Assembly: GCA_905236195.1 (NCBI GenBank)
Contig: CAJOOX010000092.1
Span: 1-8,025, forward strand
DNA from: an uncultured Bacteroidales bacterium
GTDB lineage: Bacteria; Bacteroidota; Bacteroidia; Bacteroidales; UBA3663
Reading direction: 5' to 3'
Length of the DNA stretch: 8,025 nt
The notes beneath the pieces are model-generated. The model was not told the DNA's origin, did no database searches, and saw only the letters and a list, made by a program, of their open reading frames with translations. Shown here in pieces: positions 5,319 through 8,025 of the stretch; within the stretch, counting starts at the first letter, position 1; the number at the start of each line of letters is the position of its first letter. The position numbers and the translations under genes were made by a program.

Positions 5319-7922
5319 TCAGAATGTAATATGCATACCGACCTGGAAACCGTGTTTATGGACATCGGGATGACCGGTATAGTTGAGGCGGCGAACATAT
5401 TCCACACGCAGGATTTTGAAAATGTTCTCTATGCCGAAAGCAACTTCCATATAGGGTTCGTTCTCCAGTTTGTAGACTTTGTTTTCGGACGGGAAAACAT
5501 AGAGGTCGGGATTACGGAGCGAGTAGCCGTCACTGGCCAGTGCCGACGGGTCGTTCCGGTCGGACAGGGAACCGTAGATTCCCCGAAACGAAACGACTTC
5601 ACGCCATTTCAACCGTCGCATCAGGGGTATGTTGTTGAAAATCAGGCCGTTGAGGAAATAGACCAGATCCCACTGCACATACTGGTCGTTGACAAACTCC
5701 ATCGGCTCCATCAGCGAGAAGGTGTGTTTCTGGATGGTGAAGGCAGGATTGGAGACAGGGATGCACAACATCGAAAACGGAGACTGGGTCCAGACCTTGC
5801 CCGCCTGCAGGAGGGTATTGACATAACCGAAGGCCGAGAGATACCAGCGCTGTTCATACTTGAAATCGGTACGCTGATAGTTCCAGTCGCTTCCCAACAC
5901 GCCGCGTTTGGCGATGGAGTGGCTCAACGTGAACACAGGAATCTCCTGAGAGATGGAGATGCGAGATGTGCGCGACTGCATGAAACGTTCGTTATGCGAA
6001 AAACGGAGCGTCAGGGTCGCAGTCGACATGTCATAGTGGTCGACCGTCACTCCTGCTGCCGTTTTGAAGGGTGTGACCGAAGTTCCCCAGTCGCGTGTAT
6101 TCTCCAGATTCAGTTTGATGGACAATCCGTTCCAGTACTCCTTGGTATAGAGCAGTCTGGCGGCCCGCTGATAAGTAATCTGGTCGTTGCCGGAGTTACG
6201 GAACGACCGCAGGAAGTTGTCCCTGTTGTCGGTCGGATCCTGTCCCAGGAGGCGCGTGTCATATCCTATACCGGCCCTGACCGAATGAATCGGGAACTCG
6301 TTGGCATGCATTTTTTTCTTCCGGAACGAATATTCCGCCTCCAGATTTCCCTTCCATTTATGATCCCCGAAACCATAGGCCACATAACCGAATCCGAAGA
6401 GATGGGGATTAAAACGGGCCGTGGTGATACCGCCTGCCCGCATACGGAATCCTTCGAATTTCGTGTAGGATGCCGTCGCATTCAACGGTCCGTAGAGAAA
6501 TTCATTTTCCTCATAGTCCCGCTTTCCGACTGAAATATAACCTTTGAACAGGGCCGTGAGAATCTGTTCGGTATAATAGAAGAACGGCGTATTGCGCATC
6601 TCCCGCAGCATGTTGGAAACACTGTGGTCATCGCCCGGAACTCCCTTCTCCCCTTCGGGACGGTGTTCGCGGAAGAATTCGTTGCGGGTATTATGTGATG
6701 CATTCACTTCGGCCTGCGACTCAATCACAGGTCCCCAGTGTGTCCAGACCCGGTCGCCGGGGTCTTCGAACCGATAGTCCGAATAATAGCAGGTGCGATG
6801 GGCAAAAAGGCCCCACAGGACATCGTCGATGACTTCCATCTCCGCATCGAACGTGGTTTTCTGGCTCACCTGTGTGGAATCGGACAGCCGCCCCTGTTCA
6901 ATGCGTATGGTCATCGACTTGACCCAGTTCAGGTTAATGTCCTTCGGCACATTGAGTTCGGCCCTTTTGACAAAGAACGTCGAATCGGTCGATATAAAGA
7001 GATGGCCGATAAAGCCCAGGCTCTGGGGCAGCAACGGGGCAAATCCCAGATCGATGTAACGGTTGCCGTCCTCCAGTTCCAATGTGTCTAGAATATAGAA
7101 TTTATAGAAGGTGATGGCAAACGACGATAGCGGGGAGACAAACTGGTTGGAGAACAGATAGATGTTGTCGTCGTGAATATCCACCTCGGGAAAGATATCG
7201 GATTTCATGGCTTTGGCAATCATCTCGGGCATCATGTCGTCCAGACCTGCATGTTCCTCGGCCAGCAGTTCCGTCTTGTTGCTTTTCGGCGACTTACGGT
7301 AATAGTGACGCTGAACAGTCTCATCGCTTGAAATCGGCAGGACATGATCTCCGTCGAGCGAGGTCGAGTCGATATATTGGTCAATAAAGTCAAACTTCTT
7401 GCGGAACATATTGAGACGGCTGCCGGTCATATTCGTCAGCGAATAAACCATATGGTCGTAACGTTCGCACGAATAATAATCCTGCTCTTTGGGCAGTTTG
7501 TCGTTCTTATGGGCTATGACGTTACGGGCCAGCACGACCGAGGGATTGTCTTTCCGGCGATAGCGTTCGCGCTTGGGCTTTACGACCACTTCCGACAGCT
7601 CCATGTCCATGGGTGCCAGTTGAATGGTCAGATTGCGGGAACGTCTGCCGCCAGAGATTTCCTTGGTACGGTAGCCCACGCACGAAATCACCACTTTGCT
7701 TCTGGCGGCTACCGTGATGGAAAAAGCGCCCTTGGTATCGGTAATGGTGCCGTTGGCGGTTCCCTTTTCCTGAATGGTGATGAATTCCAGCCGGAGACCC
7801 GTCAGGGAATCCACAACAGTACCTTCGAGAGTGATACGCGAAGGCTGCGTCTCGGCTCCGAAAGAGATTCCGAGACATAGGATAGTGAAAACGAATAATA
7901 ATATGAAATACCTGATTCGCAT
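5319..7922 (-). CDS. DUF5686/carboxypeptidase-regulatory-like outer-membrane protein
   Basis: An 867-residue exported protein of a family widespread in Bacteroidota. Residues 1-23 are a signal peptide: a short basic start (MRIR), a hydrophobic core and a likely cleavage near GA at 22-23. Residues about 29-115 are a CarboxypepD_reg-like beta-sandwich, with LEGTVVDSLTG at 32-42, GTITDTKGAFSI at 58-69 and CVGYRTKEI at 81-89, the domain that also opens many TonB-dependent transporters. No TonB plug or TonB box is seen. Residues from about 125 on fit the DUF5686 region; the later two thirds are rich in alternating aromatic and polar strands. The chain ends in VGMHITF, with the C-terminal Phe typical of beta-barrels inserted by the BAM machinery. 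A 16-strand Omp85-like barrel is likely by family resemblance but is inference. Function is unknown. The ATG at 7922 lies 3 nt after the stop of the preceding gene, so it is cotranscribed with it. Confidence 0.92.
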   Translation of the reverse strand: MRIRYFILLFVFTILCLGISFGAETQPSRITLEGTVVDSLTGLRLEFITIQEKGTANGTITDTKGAFSITVAARSKVVISCVGYRTKEISGGRRSRNLTIQLAPMDMELSEVVVKPKRERYRRKDNPSVVLARNVIAHKNDKLPKEQDYYSCERYDHMVYSLTNMTGSRLNMFRKKFDFIDQYIDSTSLDGDHVLPISSDETVQRHYYRKSPKSNKTELLAEEHAGLDDMMPEMIAKAMKSDIFPEVDIHDDNIYLFSNQFVSPLSSFAITFYKFYILDTLELEDGNRYIDLGFAPLLPQSLGFIGHLFISTDSTFFVKRAELNVPKDINLNWVKSMTIRIEQGRLSDSTQVSQKTTFDAEMEVIDDVLWGLFAHRTCYYSDYRFEDPGDRVWTHWGPVIESQAEVNASHNTRNEFFREHRPEGEKGVPGDDHSVSNMLREMRNTPFFYYTEQILTALFKGYISVGKRDYEENEFLYGPLNATASYTKFEGFRMRAGGITTARFNPHLFGFGYVAYGFGDHKWKGNLEAEYSFRKKKMHANEFPIHSVRAGIGYDTRLLGQDPTDNRDNFLRSFRNSGNDQITYQRAARLLYTKEYWNGLSIKLNLENTRDWGTSVTPFKTAAGVTVDHYDMSTATLTLRFSHNERFMQSRTSRISISQEIPVFTLSHSIAKRGVLGSDWNYQRTDFKYEQRWYLSAFGYVNTLLQAGKVWTQSPFSMLCIPVSNPAFTIQKHTFSLMEPMEFVNDQYVQWDLVYFLNGLIFNNIPLMRRLKWREVVSFRGIYGSLSDRNDPSALASDGYSLRNPDLYVFPSENKVYKLENEPYMEVAFGIENIFKILRVEYVRRLNYTGHPDVHKHGFQVGMHITF

Positions 7923-7925
7923 GTT

Positions 7926-8025
7926 TTATTCTGCATGATAGGCACAGAGTCCGTCAATCGGAGACTGCACGACTGTTCCCAATGTGAAACCATGCTGCAT
8001 GGCTACTTCCGCCAGAATCGCTTTC
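7926..8025 (-). CDS. C-terminal end of an unidentified protein (gene enters from right edge)
   Basis: Of the three minus-strand frames, only this one stays open from the window edge and ends just before the next start; the other two hit stops within it. The 32 visible residues include EVAMQHGFTLGTVVQS and end in LCAYHAE followed by TAA (7928-7926). They are too few to name a family, and I do not recognise them. No stop-proximal hairpin is present and only 3 nt separate it from the DUF5686 gene, so it is most likely the upstream member of the same operon. Confidence 0.65.
   Translation of the reverse strand, partial: KAILAEVAMQHGFTLGTVVQSPIDGLCAYHAE

Noticed and set aside
5294..5407. N-terminal extension of the glycosyltransferase frame up to 5407
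   Set aside because: It would overlap the end of the DUF5686 gene by about 90 nt and give residues unlike any glycosyltransferase N-terminus; the ATG at 5293 fits operon spacing.
5313..6533. Plus-strand open frame of 406 codons opposite the DUF5686 gene
   Set aside because: It is the antisense shadow of a well-supported outer-membrane protein gene; its translation has no signal peptide, domain or motif.

Overview
The window looks like chromosomal DNA from a member of the Bacteroidota, most likely order Bacteroidales. Four things support this: a DUF5686-type outer-membrane protein with a carboxypeptidase-regulatory-like domain, a Bacteroidota-style MiaA, a DUF4922-like/SpoIID protein, and a promoter of the Bacteroides type (TTTG, 19 nt, TATCTTTG). 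Shine-Dalgarno sequences are lacking, as is common in this phylum. The genus cannot be fixed from the sequence.

Every gene that can be supported lies on the minus strand, so transcription runs from high to low coordinates. In transcription order these are: the last 32 codons of an unidentified gene (7926-8025, entering from the right edge); an 867-residue outer-membrane protein with signal peptide, CarboxypepD_reg-like domain and DUF5686 barrel (5319-7922); a 444-residue family 2 glycosyltransferase preceded by a degenerate half-copy of its own catalytic domain (3959-5293); a 662-residue fusion of a GalT/HIT-like nucleotidyltransferase (DUF4922-like) to a SpoIID/LytB domain (1990-3978); and the tRNA dimethylallyltransferase MiaA (1067-1993). 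The gaps are 3 nt, 25 nt, a 20-nt overlap and a 4-nt ATGA overlap, so these five genes are very probably one transcript with translational coupling. Its promoter lies outside the window.

After miaA there is a 129-nt AT-rich gap (938-1066) holding a good Bacteroides-type promoter. It drives a separate gene, a GTG-started AAA-type ATPase with a winged-helix segment (937 to the left edge, incomplete), with a leader of only about 20 nt. The gap contains no convincing terminator.

The operon pairs a cell-surface component (DUF5686 barrel) with two apparently cytoplasmic carbohydrate-related enzymes (glycosyltransferase; nucleotidyltransferase-SpoIID fusion) and ends in a tRNA-modification gene. 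The most unusual parts are the enzyme fusion, which keeps the catalytic signatures of both halves but has no export signal, and the internal half-domain duplication in the glycosyltransferase. No mobile element, CRISPR array, rRNA or tRNA gene was seen.
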